From Ceriagrion tenellum (taxonomy: Eukaryota > Arthropoda > Insecta > Odonata > Coenagrionidae): 64,000 nucleotides of DNA. A program made the position numbers and the translations under genes. The notes beneath the pieces are model-generated. The model worked only from the letters and a program-made list of their open reading frames with translations. It was not told the origin of the DNA and made no database searches. The stretch lies in the NCBI GenBank assembly GCA_963169105.1, contig OY720635.1, positions 132,885,872 to 132,949,871 on the forward strand, read 5' to 3'. Positions 24,001 through 35,274 of the stretch are shown here, one piece after another; within the stretch, counting starts at the first letter, position 1; each line of letters begins with the position of its first letter.

Positions 24001-26291
24001 TACGTTTTTGTTATTTTTTCATGTAAATGTTTCAATTACATTCTTGGCTTTCATTAAAGTAAGTCTTCTGTATTATTTCGAAATTAAATACTTGTTCCCC
24101 ATTGCAAAGATAAGTGATCTGTGCCATGGGGTGAGCGTAATGCTTTCCTTACTTCCAAACTTGGGGAACATGAATATTTTTCCCTGTACGATCCAGCGCG
24201 TATTTTAACTTTTGCATTGCTAATTTTTTATTGCTCACTTCTCAAAGCACTGCCTCCGTTTTCTCTCTGGCCATTGTTAAGGGACTTCAAGTTATTATTC
24301 ATGGATCTTTATCTATACCATGGTCTATGTCTTTCACGTTGTAAAGTTCATTCTTCAATTCGGATCTTTTCCTTCCCCAAATGCGAGCAGCCACAGCATA
24401 CTTTGCCTTAGTGCTGCGTCACATATCTAATTCTCCGTTGAATTTACGGGAAGGGGTTTCATTAGGATATGCAATTTCGTTCTACGTTGGTAGGAGAAAA
24501 TGGTCTTCCGTTGAGTGATTATTAACATAGCTCCAGTTTATTGCTCTTGACATTTTTTCATTCTTATCTCATAAAATTTGTCACCTGTTATTGACGAATA
24601 TTTTTTTTATTTCTTGTTTAACCATTTCCCCAGTGTTATCATTTTCCTTCTGAATGCACCAGTCATTACCATTATTATTAATTGACTTTAATGATCTATA
24701 TTCCGCAGCCAAGAAGGGAGAGTATAGCACTATACTGAAGAAGGTTGAAGTTCCAGTGGTTGATTTTGATAAATGCCAAGCAAACCTTCGCAGCACAAGG
24801 CTGGGTACTTTCTTTAAGCTACATAAATCGTTCATGTGTGCCGGTGGAGAGAAAGGAATCGACACTTGCAAGGTTGGTTTTGTTACTCACTCATATAAGC
24901 AAAATCTTGCTGTGAATTGGTAAGAGGTAGCTAAAAAACCCCTTTATCACAATATAAAATAAGTATCACAGAAATGTCACGGTATAAAAAACTTCTAGGT
25001 CCTTCCATTCTGCTTTTGAAACCGAAGTACGTTGTTGTTGTTTTTATTGCTAATAAGGACGAAGTACATCGTGCAGACAGGGAGTTGCTTCAAAAGCATA
25101 ATGGAATAAACAAGTTTGATTTTTAAACCGTGACAATTCTTCTGGAATGTCCAGACTTTAATAAGACAACCACTGCTTTTGATTTAGAACCTTAAATTTT
25201 AAGTTTTATGAATGGCGGGCGGAAAGTGGATTTAATGAAACAATTCTAGATTTTATATGTCCATCTGATTTTAAACTCTGTGATGACCACACGTTCCCAT
25301 TCCATTCCACCTCTCCCGTACATAACCCTACGTTCCACCCGCCAGTCTCAAACACCAACATCTACATCTACGTCATACCCTGCAAGCCACCCAAAGGGTG
25401 TTTGGCCTGGGGTGCTTCCACACCAGGAATGCATGAATGATACGGTAGAACACCGCAATTGCATTGAAACCCGCGTACCACACATGCAACGCGCCAATTT
25501 AAAATCTGATTGCCAACAAACATTATATCGTCAATCGTTCTAACATGCAGGGGATACAAAGACTACTACTACAGATTCAAAATATCATGCATAAATAAGA
25601 ACATCATTATTTACATCATGCATAAATAAGAAAGAGGAGAATATAATGAGAAAGATTAACTGCCTGCCTATTGTCAATACTCGAACTATTCATGACGACG
25701 ATCACAGCTGTTATGGTCCCGAATGGTACGCGGAAAAAATGACATTTTATACCTATCGGTTCTACAATCTAGCTCTCTAATTTTATTGGCGCGATCTCTT
25801 CTGCCGTAGAACGTGGGGGTTAATAGTATGTTTTTCACGTCGTCAGAGAGGTTTTTCCTGAAATTTAGTTAGGAGGTTAAGCCCATAATTTAATCTACTC
25901 TGTGATAGTGATCCCAATCCCACCATTCACACCTTAGTTTGGCTCGCACGGTACTTCGTAGGTGTAGATAAATTTCCAAAATTTATCATGTCCACATGCC
26001 CCTGGCTGCACATATTTATTTCTTTGCTTCATCGACATTTTGATGATTGCACAATTTATATAGATTGTTATCTTCTGATTACAGGGAGACGGTGGCAGTC
26101 CATTGGTTTGCCCTCATCCGGAGCATCCTGAGCATTACATTCAGTCCGGCATCGTCGCTTGGGGAATTGGCTGCCAGGAACAAGAAGTCCCAGGAGTCTA
26201 CGCCGACGTAGCCAACTTCAGGGACTGGATAGACGAGAAGTTGAAGGCACTCGATCTGGATACCTCTTACTACACTTTGTCGGAGAAGTGA
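18064..26291 (+). CDS. SPH2: clip-domain serine protease homolog, PPAF2-like
   Basis: Five exons: 18064-18245, 21137-21499, 23425-23696, 24709-24872 and 26085-26291; about 395 residues. The start is ATG in GCGAAAATGG, the same context as SPH3. Exon 1 encodes a signal peptide and the first three clip cysteines (GDCKCLPYYQC); exon 2 gives the other three (CENYLDVCC). The protease-like domain keeps His178 (AAHC) and Asp228 (FNDVALL), but Gly330 replaces Ser (GDGGSPL). The pocket Asp in GIDTC is kept. Compared with its sisters it has about 15 extra acidic/polar residues after FPWMAAVLL (containing AAEHGTDASEEKP). It is the most diverged copy. Introns carry several LINE fragments. Likely a secreted cofactor in melanization (family knowledge). 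Confidence 0.9.
18435..18974 (+). mobile_element. Family B LINE 3' end in SPH2 intron 1
   Basis: Runs from the coding end (CTGTTAGAAGAATTAGGATG) through the 3' UTR and hairpin module to the tail. It lies in the same direction as the host gene, about 190 bases after exon 1, and the frame is broken. Confidence 0.85.
19292..19493 (-). mobile_element. Family A LINE 3' UTR fragment in SPH2 intron 1
   Basis: Reversed tail, hairpin module and 3' UTR only; truncated near 19493. Confidence 0.82.
19980..20973 (-). mobile_element. Family A LINE 3' part in SPH2 intron 1
   Basis: About 1 kb from the tail up to the RT motif FADDAVV. It contains a long open stretch (ELNLKKCAIMSFWKKNG, YLGVTITEDMSWGKHI) with one or two disabling changes. 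5'-truncated just 5' of the FADD codons; it lies about 160 bases before SPH2 exon 2. Confidence 0.88.
21627..21706 (-). mobile_element. Family B LINE terminal fragment inside a palindrome arm
   Basis: Only the last 80 or so bases of B (tail plus hairpin module), with several substitutions. Confidence 0.75.
21850..22490 (-). mobile_element. Family A LINE 3' end in SPH2 intron 2
   Basis: Tail, hairpins, 3' UTR and the end of the coding region up to the KCDERVRE stretch. The coding part is mutated. Confidence 0.86.
22634..23424 (+). other. SPH2 intron 2, distal part
   Basis: AT-rich, nothing recognised. The open frame entering exon 3 from 23228 is intronic before the acceptor at 23424. Confidence 0.5.
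23848..23935 (+). repeat. tRNA-like (SINE-type) segment
   Basis: Contains a perfect pol III B-box, GGTTCGAGTCC (23889-23899), in a T-arm-like hairpin GCGGG/CCCGC, enclosed by CCCAGG/CCTGGG. No full cloverleaf or acceptor stem was found, so it is better read as a tRNA-derived SINE fragment than as a tRNA gene. Confidence 0.5.
23936..24708 (+). other. SPH2 intron 3, distal part
   Basis: No repeat or coding signal recognised up to the exon 4 acceptor TTCCGCAG. Confidence 0.45.
25358..25920 (-). mobile_element. Family B LINE 3' end in SPH2 intron 4
   Basis: Reversed tail, hairpin module, 3' UTR and coding end, truncated near 25920. It is followed at 25921-25968 by a degraded + strand LINE terminus (GGCTCGCACGGTACTTCGTA). 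Confidence 0.85.
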
Positions 26292-27389
26292 AGTCGCTTG
26301 TCTTTTTACTGCAAAAGACTTAGCCGAAGATTGGCAAATTTAAGACTTTTAGAAAATTGATAAGGTGCCATTATGGATTTTGCCAAGGCTATCCATATAT
26401 AATTTTAATAATGCTTTTTTTGTCGTAGAGTTAGCTAGTTTTTATCTTGGAAGTGCGATTTGTTCCATATATTTAGTATTTCCTCGCCCATGTGTATTTT
26501 ATGTGAAAACGACTCCTATTATTTTGTAGTTCAGTATTCCAGAGATATTGTAATTCCATTTAATTTCCTTGGAATTAACTGTAATGTTAGCAGCTCATTT
26601 CAGGCAGTGCTGCCATGATATGTATTTGGAGCGATTTATTGAAAAACTGTTTCGTGTCTCGTTGGTTTTGTTCAAGCTACTTCCTGCCTTGTGAATTGCA
26701 ACTGCAGTGAGAAATTTTTATACTGGCTACTAATCGAGCAAGCTTTGATTATTTACTTTTTCACAATGAATGTGATTTTTAATGTGCTGTACATCATTAT
26801 CGAGAAATATTAAAAAGTTTTACCGCACATAATTTAGTGTCTTAAATCTTATATAAATTGGTTAAGTGACCTATTAAATAATTAATTTCATACATTTTAC
26901 GTGCATTTCCATCACGCCCCATTCTCTGAGCAAATTAACAATGTTTTGGAACTACTGCTCAGCATTCCCTCGGGAGATTTTTGGGGCGCCCAATAGATGC
27001 TCCTTCAGGGTGGCCACTGAAATCCAGTTTCCAAATTCCCTGACCTTTCCCTGACTTTTCCCTGATGGATTTATCAATTTCCCTGACTGTTCGCCGAAAG
27101 GTCATCTATTATTGGAATACATTTATTCTGCTGAATTAAATTTTCTACGGCAGCTTCGAATTTTCTAAATTTTCCAATCGTCGTCTCGTATTTTTAGAAC
27201 TACAAGCGTGTATTTACTTTAAGCCTCTGTTCTCCAGCTACCTCTCGACCTGAGTTTCGAGAGTTAAAAAAAAGCGAGGCAAAATTTTCCGAACAACCTA
27301 GCCTCAGATTCCTAATGATGAGCTTAATCCATTGTGATCATGATGTTTAACACAACTATGCAAATATCGCATAAGGAAAGGGAAATGGG
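26292..27389 (+). other. SPH2 3' UTR and intergenic DNA
   Basis: An ATTAAA at 26809-26814, about 520 bases after the SPH2 stop, could be the poly(A) signal. From 27006 there is a possible DNA-transposon end (next entry). Confidence 0.45.
27006..27110. mobile_element. Possible DNA-transposon/MITE end
   Basis: Starts CAGGGTGGCCACTGAAATCC and continues with repeated TTCCCTGA units. This pattern is common at the ends of non-autonomous DNA elements in animal genomes. No matching opposite end was found, so this is tentative. Confidence 0.35.
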
Positions 27390-28017
27390 AGTGCCTGCTA
27401 TAGACCACCCCATTCCGATGCACACTCAGTATTAGAACTCGAGAAACAAATCAGGTCCATTAATTCCCAAAGTAACGAACGACAGATTATTGTTGGTGGA
27501 GATTTCAATACACCATCGATAGATTGGAAACCATGTAGTCATAATTCTGGGGGTAGGAATATAGACATCTGCGAGTCATTGCTCAACCTGTTTGCATCAT
27601 ACGCACTACACCAAATGGTATATTTGCCTAATAGAGGGAAAAATGGTCTCGATTTACTTGCCACAAACATCCCTGAAAAAGTTATTAAAGTTGAATATGT
27701 CGATGAAATAAGCGACCACAAGGTAATCCACGTAAAATTTTCCCTCAATACTGGTAAAAATGTTAAATTAAAAAGAAAGATTTACCTTTTTAGTAAAGCA
27801 GGTTTTAACGGATTTAGGCGTGACTTTAAAACTTCTTTTGAAAAATTCTCGAACATCAGCAAAAATAGTGATACTGACAATACATGGAAAGAGTTCCTCC
27901 AAATTATGCGGTCACTTGTCAACAGATATATATCTCATAAGTATAAGAGTGAGAATAGGGAACAAAGGTGGTAAAATGTTTAAAACGCCAACGAGTTAGC
28001 CACGCGAAACTAAGAAA

Positions 28018-30654
28018 TCACTGGGGGGAAAGACAAAGACCTTTGTGAGTCACTCCTGTATACATTCACATCTCACTCACTACATCAATTAGTCACTGCT
28101 CCAACTAGAGGGAAAAATACACTTGATCTTTTAGCGACAAATATTCCACACATGGTTGTAAACATAGGTACGGATAAGGGAATAAGCGACCACAAGATAG
28201 TTAAAGCTAATTTTTCCGTGAGCATGATCAAGAAACATAATCCACAAAGAAAAATCTACTTATATAATAAGGCTGACTACGAAGGTATGAAACGAGAGTT
28301 CCAAAAGTCATTTACTAATTTTCAAAAAATAAGTATCAACAGTAATACTGAGGTTTTGTGGAATACTTTCCTCAACGTTACACGATCAGTAGTTAGCAAA
28401 TACATACCAAGTAAATGGAAAAGAGCCAATGCAGAGCCTAGGTGGTATAACGCGGAGGTTAGAAAAACATTAAAACACCAAAGAACATGTCATGCTAGGT
28501 TAAAAAGGGCAAAAATTAACAAATCCTCTGAAGAACTATACACAGTCACCGAAAATTACAAAATATCTAAACTCTTAGCAAAAAAAGCGTGCCGAAGGGC
28601 GTTAGCTGATTTCAAAAGTAAATTACTGGGAGAACAATTGAACGATAATCCCAAGGCATTTTGGTCGTATGTTAGGGACACTCAAGGAAATAAATCAACA
28701 GTACACACGCTTAAGGATATCAAAGGGGAAAAGATAACCAACAGTCTACAAAAAGCCAATTCGTTAAACTCATTCTTCAAAAGCATTTTCAGTACTTATA
28801 CACCACATCTTTTCGATCCGCAGCCAGTTCGTTCCCAAACATGTATGCCTGAAATTATTATAAATTGTCGCGGCATAGAACAGCAGCTAAAAAATATTAA
28901 CCCCAACAAATCCCCCGGTCCAGATCAAATACCTGCTCGCGTATATAAAACAATGGCATCAGACATAGCGCCTTACTTAGAATTAATATTTACCAAATCT
29001 TTAGTAGATCATGTAGTGCCTAAGGACTGGAGAGTAGCAAATGTCACACCTATATTCAAAAGCGGCGACAGGGAAGACCCTAGTAACTATAGGCCTATTT
29101 CTCTCACATCCATTTCCTGTAAGGTATTTGAACACATAATCGTAAGCTCCATTATGAGTCATTTAGATAGGGAGGAATTGTTAATAAATAACCAACATGG
29201 ATTTCGAAAGGGTAGATCTTGCGAAACCCAATTGGCCCTCTTCGTTCATGACATCTTGCTCTCGGGTGAAAATAATGTCCAAGTTGACGCGATATTCCTC
29301 GATTTTAGGAAAGCTTTTGATAAGGTACCTCACGTTAAGTTGCTCTCAAAACTAGAAGCATATGGAATAGATAAAAACATTATTAGTTGGATTAATCAAT
29401 TCTTACATGGGCGGGAACAAAGGGTTGACATAGACGGTATCATGTCAAACACAGTTAGCGTTACATCGGGTGTTCCTCAGGGAAGTGTGATTGGTCCACT
29501 TTTATTTCTCTTGTACATTAATGATATTAGTAACGTCGTTAAAAGTAAGCTTAGACTCTTCGCAGACGACGCGGTTGTGTATAGGGATATTAACAATTCC
29601 GAAGATAGCGACTCGTTAACAATCGACCTACTTGCTATTCATGCTTGGTGCGAAAAGTGGCAGATGGAACTAAACATAAAAAAGTGCGTAGCAGTCAGCT
29701 TTTGGAAAAAGAAAAATTGGCCATTTAGGGCATACAGAATTGAAAATACAGAAATTATTCACGCCGAGTCTGTTAAGTACTTGGGAGTCACAATTAGTCA
29801 CGACCTATCTTGGGGAAAACATATTAGGGAAATATGCGGTCAAGCATATAGGAAGCTAGGCTTTATCAAGAGAGTACTCGGAAAATGTGATGAGAAAGTG
29901 AAAGAACGTTGTTATTTTTCAATCGTTAGGCCTCATCTGGAATATGCTGTTAGTGTATGGGATCCATACGAAACGGGCTTGATATCAGAGTTAGATCGCG
30001 TACAGCGAAGAGGAGCTAGGTTTGTGAAACGATGCTACGATAAGTTGGCTAGTGTGTCTGGACTGTTAGAAGAATTAGGATGGGAATCGCTATCACAGCG
30101 TAGATTAAATTATAGGCTTAACCTCCTAAATAAATTTCAGGAAAATCATTTTACTGACGACGTAAAAAACATACTATTAACCCCTTCGTACTACGGCAGA
30201 TTAGATCGCGCCAATAAAATTAGAGAGCTAGATTGTAGAACCGATAGGTATAAAATGTCATTTTTTCCGCGTACCATTCGGGACCATAACAGCTGTGATC
30301 GTCGTCATGAATAGTTCGAGTATTGACAATAGGCAGGCAGTTAATCTTTCTCATTATATTCTCCTCTTTCTTATTTATGCATGATGTAAATAATGATGTT
30401 CTTATTTATGCATGATATTTTGAATCTGTAATAGTAGTCTTTGTATCCCTTGCATGTTAGAACGATTGGAGATACAATGTTTCTTGGGTATTAGATTTGT
30501 AATTGGCGCTTTGCATGTGTGGTACGCGGGTTTTTAATGTAATGTCGGTGTTCTACCATATCATTCATGCATGCCTGGTGCGAAAGCACCCCCTGCCACA
30601 CACCCTTTGGGTGGCTTGCAGGGTATGACGTAGATGTAGATGTAGATGTAGATG
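28018..30654 (+). mobile_element. Family B LINE, young 5'-truncated copy nested in A
   Basis: Flanked by TAAGAAA duplications (28011-28017 and 30655-30661). Starts in the endonuclease region and runs to a four-unit GTAGAT tail. A hand count gives about 11 differences from the full B copy over 2.6 kb, so it is recent. Confidence 0.9.
28152..30314 (+). CDS. Family B LINE ORF, RT part (endonuclease truncated)
   Basis: Open frame of 720 codons from an ATG that lies inside the family ORF (MVVNIGTDKGISDHK, the last endonuclease motif). The complete RT follows with SPGPDQIPA, HGFRKGRSC, SGVPQGSVIGP, FADDAVVY and the C-terminal FFPRTIRDHN. It lacks nearly all of the endonuclease and should not be able to mobilise alone. 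The protein is almost identical to residues 223-942 of the ORF at 50625, with about four replacements. Confidence 0.85.
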   Translation: MVVNIGTDKGISDHKIVKANFSVSMIKKHNPQRKIYLYNKADYEGMKREFQKSFTNFQKISINSNTEVLWNTFLNVTRSVVSKYIPSKWKRANAEPRWYNAEVRKTLKHQRTCHARLKRAKINKSSEELYTVTENYKISKLLAKKACRRALADFKSKLLGEQLNDNPKAFWSYVRDTQGNKSTVHTLKDIKGEKITNSLQKANSLNSFFKSIFSTYTPHLFDPQPVRSQTCMPEIIINCRGIEQQLKNINPNKSPGPDQIPARVYKTMASDIAPYLELIFTKSLVDHVVPKDWRVANVTPIFKSGDREDPSNYRPISLTSISCKVFEHIIVSSIMSHLDREELLINNQHGFRKGRSCETQLALFVHDILLSGENNVQVDAIFLDFRKAFDKVPHVKLLSKLEAYGIDKNIISWINQFLHGREQRVDIDGIMSNTVSVTSGVPQGSVIGPLLFLLYINDISNVVKSKLRLFADDAVVYRDINNSEDSDSLTIDLLAIHAWCEKWQMELNIKKCVAVSFWKKKNWPFRAYRIENTEIIHAESVKYLGVTISHDLSWGKHIREICGQAYRKLGFIKRVLGKCDEKVKERCYFSIVRPHLEYAVSVWDPYETGLISELDRVQRRGARFVKRCYDKLASVSGLLEELGWESLSQRRLNYRLNLLNKFQENHFTDDVKNILLTPSYYGRLDRANKIRELDCRTDRYKMSFFPRTIRDHNSCDRRHE

Positions 30655-31937
30655 TAAGAAAAATGTAGCTAATAGCGACCTTTAAAATACTATCGAACAT
30701 TATAAAATTCGTAAAGCAGCCGCAAAAACAACCCTTAGGAAAGCGTTTAGTGAATTCAAGAGAAAACTACTCGGAGAACAACTAGAGGTAAATCCGAAAG
30801 CATTTTGGTCATATGTTAGGGAAGTACAGGGAACTAAAAAGTCGACGGTCAATTCCTTGAAAAAGGATATAGGCGAAATAGCAACTTCCAGGTTAGATAA
30901 GGTTAATTTGTTGAACTATTTTTTCAGAGCGTTAATAATCAATCTAATAGTAGTTTGCGCGAAACCATACCAGACAGACTTCAACAACCAATGCCCCCGA
31001 TCGATATATCTCGTAGCGGAATCTTATCCTTACTAAGTAACTTTAGCCCGAACAAGCCCTCAGGTCCTGATGAAATTCCAGCTCGTGTGTATAAAGAATT
31101 AGCCCTCGAAATGGCTTCGTATCTTAAAGTAGTATTTAACAAATCCCTCGAAGAACACGCGGTTCCCAAAGACTGGAAGATAGGAAACGTGACCCCAATT
31201 TATAAAAGCGGAGATAGGCAACAGCCATGTAATTATAGACATATATCATTAACGTCGCTATCATGTAAAATTATAGAGCATATAATAGTTACATCAATAA
31301 TAGGACACCTCGACAGCCAGGATTTATTAATAACAAACCAGAATGGCTTCAGAAAAGGACGGCCTTGCAAAACTCAATTAGGTCTTTTGTTCATGATATT
31401 TTAGTTTCCGGAGAAGGTAACGTATAGGTAGACGCAGCGTTTCTTGACTTGAGAAAAGCTTTTGACAAGGTTCCCCACTGTAAGTTACTCGCGAAGTTAG
31501 CGCCATATGTCATGGGGGAAGCACATCAGGGAAATAACTAGTGTAGCAAACCGTAGATTAGGATTCGTAAAAAGGGATCTAGGCAAATGCGATGAGAGAG
31601 TACGAGAAAGAAGCTATTTTACACTTGTCAGGCCTCATTTAGAATATGCCGCTAGTATATGGGATCCGCACGAGTAAGGTTTGATAAAAGAATTGGAGCG
31701 TGAGCAAAGGATATCCGCTAGATTTGTTAAATGCCGTTATGATAATTTTATAAGTCTTACGAGTTTGATAGGATAACTAGGATGGGAATTACTATCAGAA
31801 CGCAGGTTAAAGTTTAGGTTAAACCTTTTAAGTAAGTTCGAAACCGATTTGTTCACAGATGACGTTAGATATATATTAAGAACCCCTGCCTATTATGCAA
31901 GGTTTGATCAGATTAACAAGATTAGAGAGATAGAAGA

Positions 31938-32198
31938 GGCGATGTCATTTGATCCAGAAATATACCTGGACTTTTAAATCTACATCGTGTGGACAACTAC
32001 AAGCCACAAAAAGGGAATAAACGATCATGTGATGTAGGTATAGGTTGGCACACACAAGTTTGAATCGAGCGGTTCCAGTTCACACATGGTGGGACATGCT
32101 TTTTCACCTCTTAAACATTGCCATCTGAACATGCCAGCTACGGTTTCAATTGAATCCAACTCATTAATAGAATTAATTATTAATCCCCTGATAATAAC
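31938..32198. other. Intergenic DNA
   Basis: Nothing recognised between the end of the split A element and the 22-base tandem repeat. Confidence 0.45.
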
Positions 32199-32366
32199 TT
32201 CTGTATAGGTTCCTTAAACTACTTCTGCAGAATTTCTTCAAATGTTCTGTTGATATTCCTTAAAGTTTTGATACGCCATTTTACGGAATCCCCTACAATG
32301 TTCTGCAGCATATCTTAGGATGTTTTGCAGAATACCTCAAGGAGTTCTGCTGAATTCCTTAGGACG
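32199..32366. repeat. Degenerate 22-base tandem repeat
   Basis: Units with the pattern TTCTGCAGAAT followed by a CTTAGGATG-like half recur at about 22-base spacing, e.g. starting near 32223, 32245, 32301, 32323 and 32345. Related motifs (CCTTAGAAAAGGAAC, TTCTACAGAAC) continue to about 32650. Confidence 0.6.
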
Positions 32367-32867
32367 TTCCCCTACGACTCTCCATATAGGTCCTTAGAAA
32401 AGGAACTCGGTCCACGGAAACCTCACATATTTTCGTAGAGTTGCTGAAATTCTACAGAACAGCTTGTAAGGAGTTATTTTGCTCTGCATAAAATAACTCT
32501 ACAGAACATATGTTCTGTAGAGTCAGGCTCTCATGTTCCGTACAGATCCTTAGAAAAGAAACTTGTTCTGAAGAAAAAGAGTCAATATGTGTAGAATTCC
32601 TCATGTTCTTTTGAATAGCTTCTGAGGCATTTTTTAGCAGGATGTACAAGGTACGTAATCCTTTATTTCCCGATTCATTTAACCTTTTATAGGTCTATGT
32701 TGTTGCTTCCGGAGGGCAATTTGTTGGCCTAAACCTTTACGTAAGAAGAGGGCGATATGTGGTCCGACGAAGATAAAACATTTTTACGAATCCCGTTATT
32801 CTCCGGTAGATAAGAGCATGAGGTTGAAATGGGAGAAATAAAATAGTACACTAAATAAAAAATAAGT

Positions 32868-32945
32868 AGAACGGACAGGTATGAAATGTAATATTCTTAC
32901 GTACGATAAGAGACCATAGTAACAGCCACTGAGACATTTTTTATA
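32868..32945 (+). mobile_element. Family C LINE coding-end fragment
   Basis: Resembles the A/B stretch encoding FKMSFFPRTIR (ACGGACAGGTATGAAATG, then ACGATAAGAGACCATAGTAAC) but clearly diverged. It lies head to tail against the - strand family C element that follows. Confidence 0.5.
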
Positions 32946-32982
32946 ACGTTGGTCTATAGGCCATGTAGCTAATTAATTCTAA

Positions 32983-34105
32983 CTCTACATCACCGTATTA
33001 CCCTGTTCGGCACCACAAGGGTTTTTTGCAGGGGGTGACTTATCACAAACATGAACTACGGTGAAGAAATTTACCATAATAGTGTGGCTCAAACAAAATA
33101 TGTTGGACGTCCGGCAAAACATAGTCTACATCAAACTTTCGTAAAAGATTTAATCTATATTTTTCCCTTCGATCGGATAGAGGTTCTTACCCTAATTTCA
33201 ACAACAACCTAGCAACACTGTTTATCTTAGCAATTATTAACAAATCTAGCTGCCCTCCGCTGTATTCGATTTAAATCTGAAACTAGTCCTACTTCGTAAG
33301 GGTCCCATGTACTAGCGGCGTACTCCAAGTGGGGTCTCACGAGAGAAAAAAACATCGCTCCTTTACTTTCTCGTCAATTTTCCTAGTATTCCTTTAATAA
33401 ATCCTAATTTTATTATCACCTATCCGCTATTTTCACGAATATACTTCCCTAGGACAAGTCGTGAGTAAGGGTCACTCCTAAGAACTTAACTGACTCTACA
33501 TTTATTAGCTCGGCTTGATTAATTGTGTACGTCTCGTTGGTTAAGCCACTCATCCTCCAAAAATTCATAACAACGCACTTTTTAAAGTTAAATTCTAAAT
33601 GTCAAGTGTCGCACCATCTTCTTTTCTTCAGCTCAATTCTCCCAGACTCTGTGTTTATCTCCCTGTAGAATACTGAGTCGTCCGCGAAACGGCAGATTTT
33701 ACTCGTAATGACGGTGGTGATATCATTTATATACAAAAAGAATACAAAGGGACCAATGACACTTCCCTGGGGTACACCGGATGTGACTTTAACTGTATCT
33801 GAACTAACGCCATCTAGAACTACCCTCTGTTCGCGGCTGTCCAAGAAAACTTTAATCCAGCATATTATATCGTGATGTATTCCATAGGCTATAAGCTTAA
33901 CAAGTAACTTGGAATGCGGAAATTTATTGAAAGCTTTTTTTAATCTAGAAATATCACGTCTACTTGGGCGAGCCTTTCTCCAGAGCAAAGAACATCGTGT
34001 AGGAAAAGGGCTAGCTGGGTTTCGCAGGACCTGCCTTTTCGGAATCCATGCTTGTTTTGAATTTACAAGTTTTGACTATCTAAATATCACATAATTGAGG
34101 GATTG
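32983..34105 (-). mobile_element. Family C LINE, old copy
   Basis: Reversed tail (CTCTACATC) and a hairpin module with the same outer stem (CCCTG/CAGGG) but a different interior, then a decayed coding region. On the - strand, 33988-33602 still reads SGVPQGSVIGPFVFFLYIND and FADDSVFYREI. Much more diverged than A or B. Confidence 0.75.
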
Positions 34106-34439
34106 GTTTAATATTTTAACATTTTGCAAGAGATGGACGTGCTAGAGACAGCAGAGAGAGATCTTTATGTCTGCCTTTATATGCAGTGCCGTAATATGTT
34201 CTTATGCGCAATGAATCTATCATTTTTAAATATTATGCACTTTTTTAAGAGGAGATCGAAATATAACGCTTTGTTCGGATTAATTGACTTCTTCTCCATT
34301 AATCGTAAATTTACTTTGGTTGCATACGTTGATTCTTTCGATGCCCTCCAGTAATCCATTACAACATGGAAACATGATTATGAAGGTGAGGTGAACGAAG
34401 CGAATGGGTGAAGAAGCGAAGTGGGAGAAGTTCGCGAGC

Positions 34440-35088
34440 GAAAGGCCATTTGATTGAGCTTAATGACACTTTACAATCGGACGACCGATTCATATATTCA
34501 TCAGAACGCTCTTTTAAGAAGCGATAGTCCCTCGCCTGTTTCAAATTTAAAAGAAAATGAGCCACCCATAACTTTTTCCCTTGGTGCATCTTCTGGGGTC
34601 AATTTTCTCCGAATTTTGCGAAGGTGTTCCATCTTCAATAACCTGAATCCAACCATTGTTTCGGCAATCGATTACACTGGGGTGATGTCAGCTACCTCTT
34701 CAAAAATTTATTGGATTATATCCACCATGCAGAGAATTTTTACCATTCCAAACTTTCGCCTTCTTCGAACGTCGACTTTCGACTTAAGCCATTTGACTCG
34801 ACATAATTTTTTTACCCGAAATCTCAAAAGGCCAACGGTTAAATTCACTGCGACTGTGAAGCAAGAGCTGGTGAGGCGATATGTTTACCGGTAAGCGAAA
34901 GAATATGACGCACAAGAGGTTTGGGAAGACTAGTGAGGAGAGTAGGGGAGAGGGTCATTTTGATTTTTTAAAAATAATTCGCCAGAACCTTGACTGTTAA
35001 GAAAACGAAAAAGTGCAAGATCTTTCACCTCTCCTTTTCTTTCGAGGATCTCATTCCCTCCCTCCTGCCACCCCTCTCACCAGCAACC
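34440..35088 (+). promoter_or_regulatory. SPH3 upstream region shared with SPH4
   Basis: Shares scattered blocks with 49270-49811 and 50208-50328 upstream of SPH4, such as GACGACCGATxxxT, TCAAATTTAAAAGAxAATG, CCATTTGAC..GACA and AACCTCAAAAGG-like segments, plus the pyrimidine-rich block before the TATA box. The duplication unit therefore included at least 650 bases of 5' flank. Open frames here (e.g. 34454-34894) are not believed coding. Confidence 0.5.
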
Positions 35089-35096
35089 AATATAAG
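35089..35096 (+). promoter_or_regulatory. SPH3 TATA box
   Basis: AATATAAG in CAACCAATATAAGCC, preceded by a CT-rich stretch as in SPH2. The ATG lies 179 bases downstream, and the leader may contain a small intron (GGTAAATTC to CTAATACAG). Confidence 0.6.
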
Positions 35097-35274
35097 CCAA
35101 GTTCGCCTGTCATACCGTTCTCATTTCCCGGCTGGTAGCGCTGTGGGTAAGAAAGCTGCCTCTCTCAGGTAAATTCCTGCTAAATTCAAGTGTTCTGCTA
35201 TCTTTACTTGACGTTGTTTGTGAAGACTTTTATTTTCCTAATACAGTTGGAATCAGGTAACGACAATAGCGAAA

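Larger units (their letters stand above)
27390..31937 (+). mobile_element. Family A LINE split by a nested B insertion
   Basis: Left part 27390-28017 covers the endonuclease; right part 30655-31937 resumes at the same A position. A deletion near 31508 removes about 430 bases of RT, and the 3' tail is missing. The reading frame is broken at several points. Confidence 0.85.

Noticed and set aside
30630..30654. Hexamer arrays as CRISPR or telomere-like repeats
   Set aside because: They are the short tails of LINE 3' ends, always next to the hairpin module.
32496..32523. Palindrome containing AGAACA and TGTTCT, like a steroid-receptor element
   Set aside because: The half-sites are two bases apart, not three, and the palindrome lies in a repeat-rich stretch with similar words; chance is likely.
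34454..34894. Open frame of 146 codons upstream of SPH3
   Set aside because: Lies in the promoter-side flank shared with SPH4, where the frame is not kept; composition is not protein-like.
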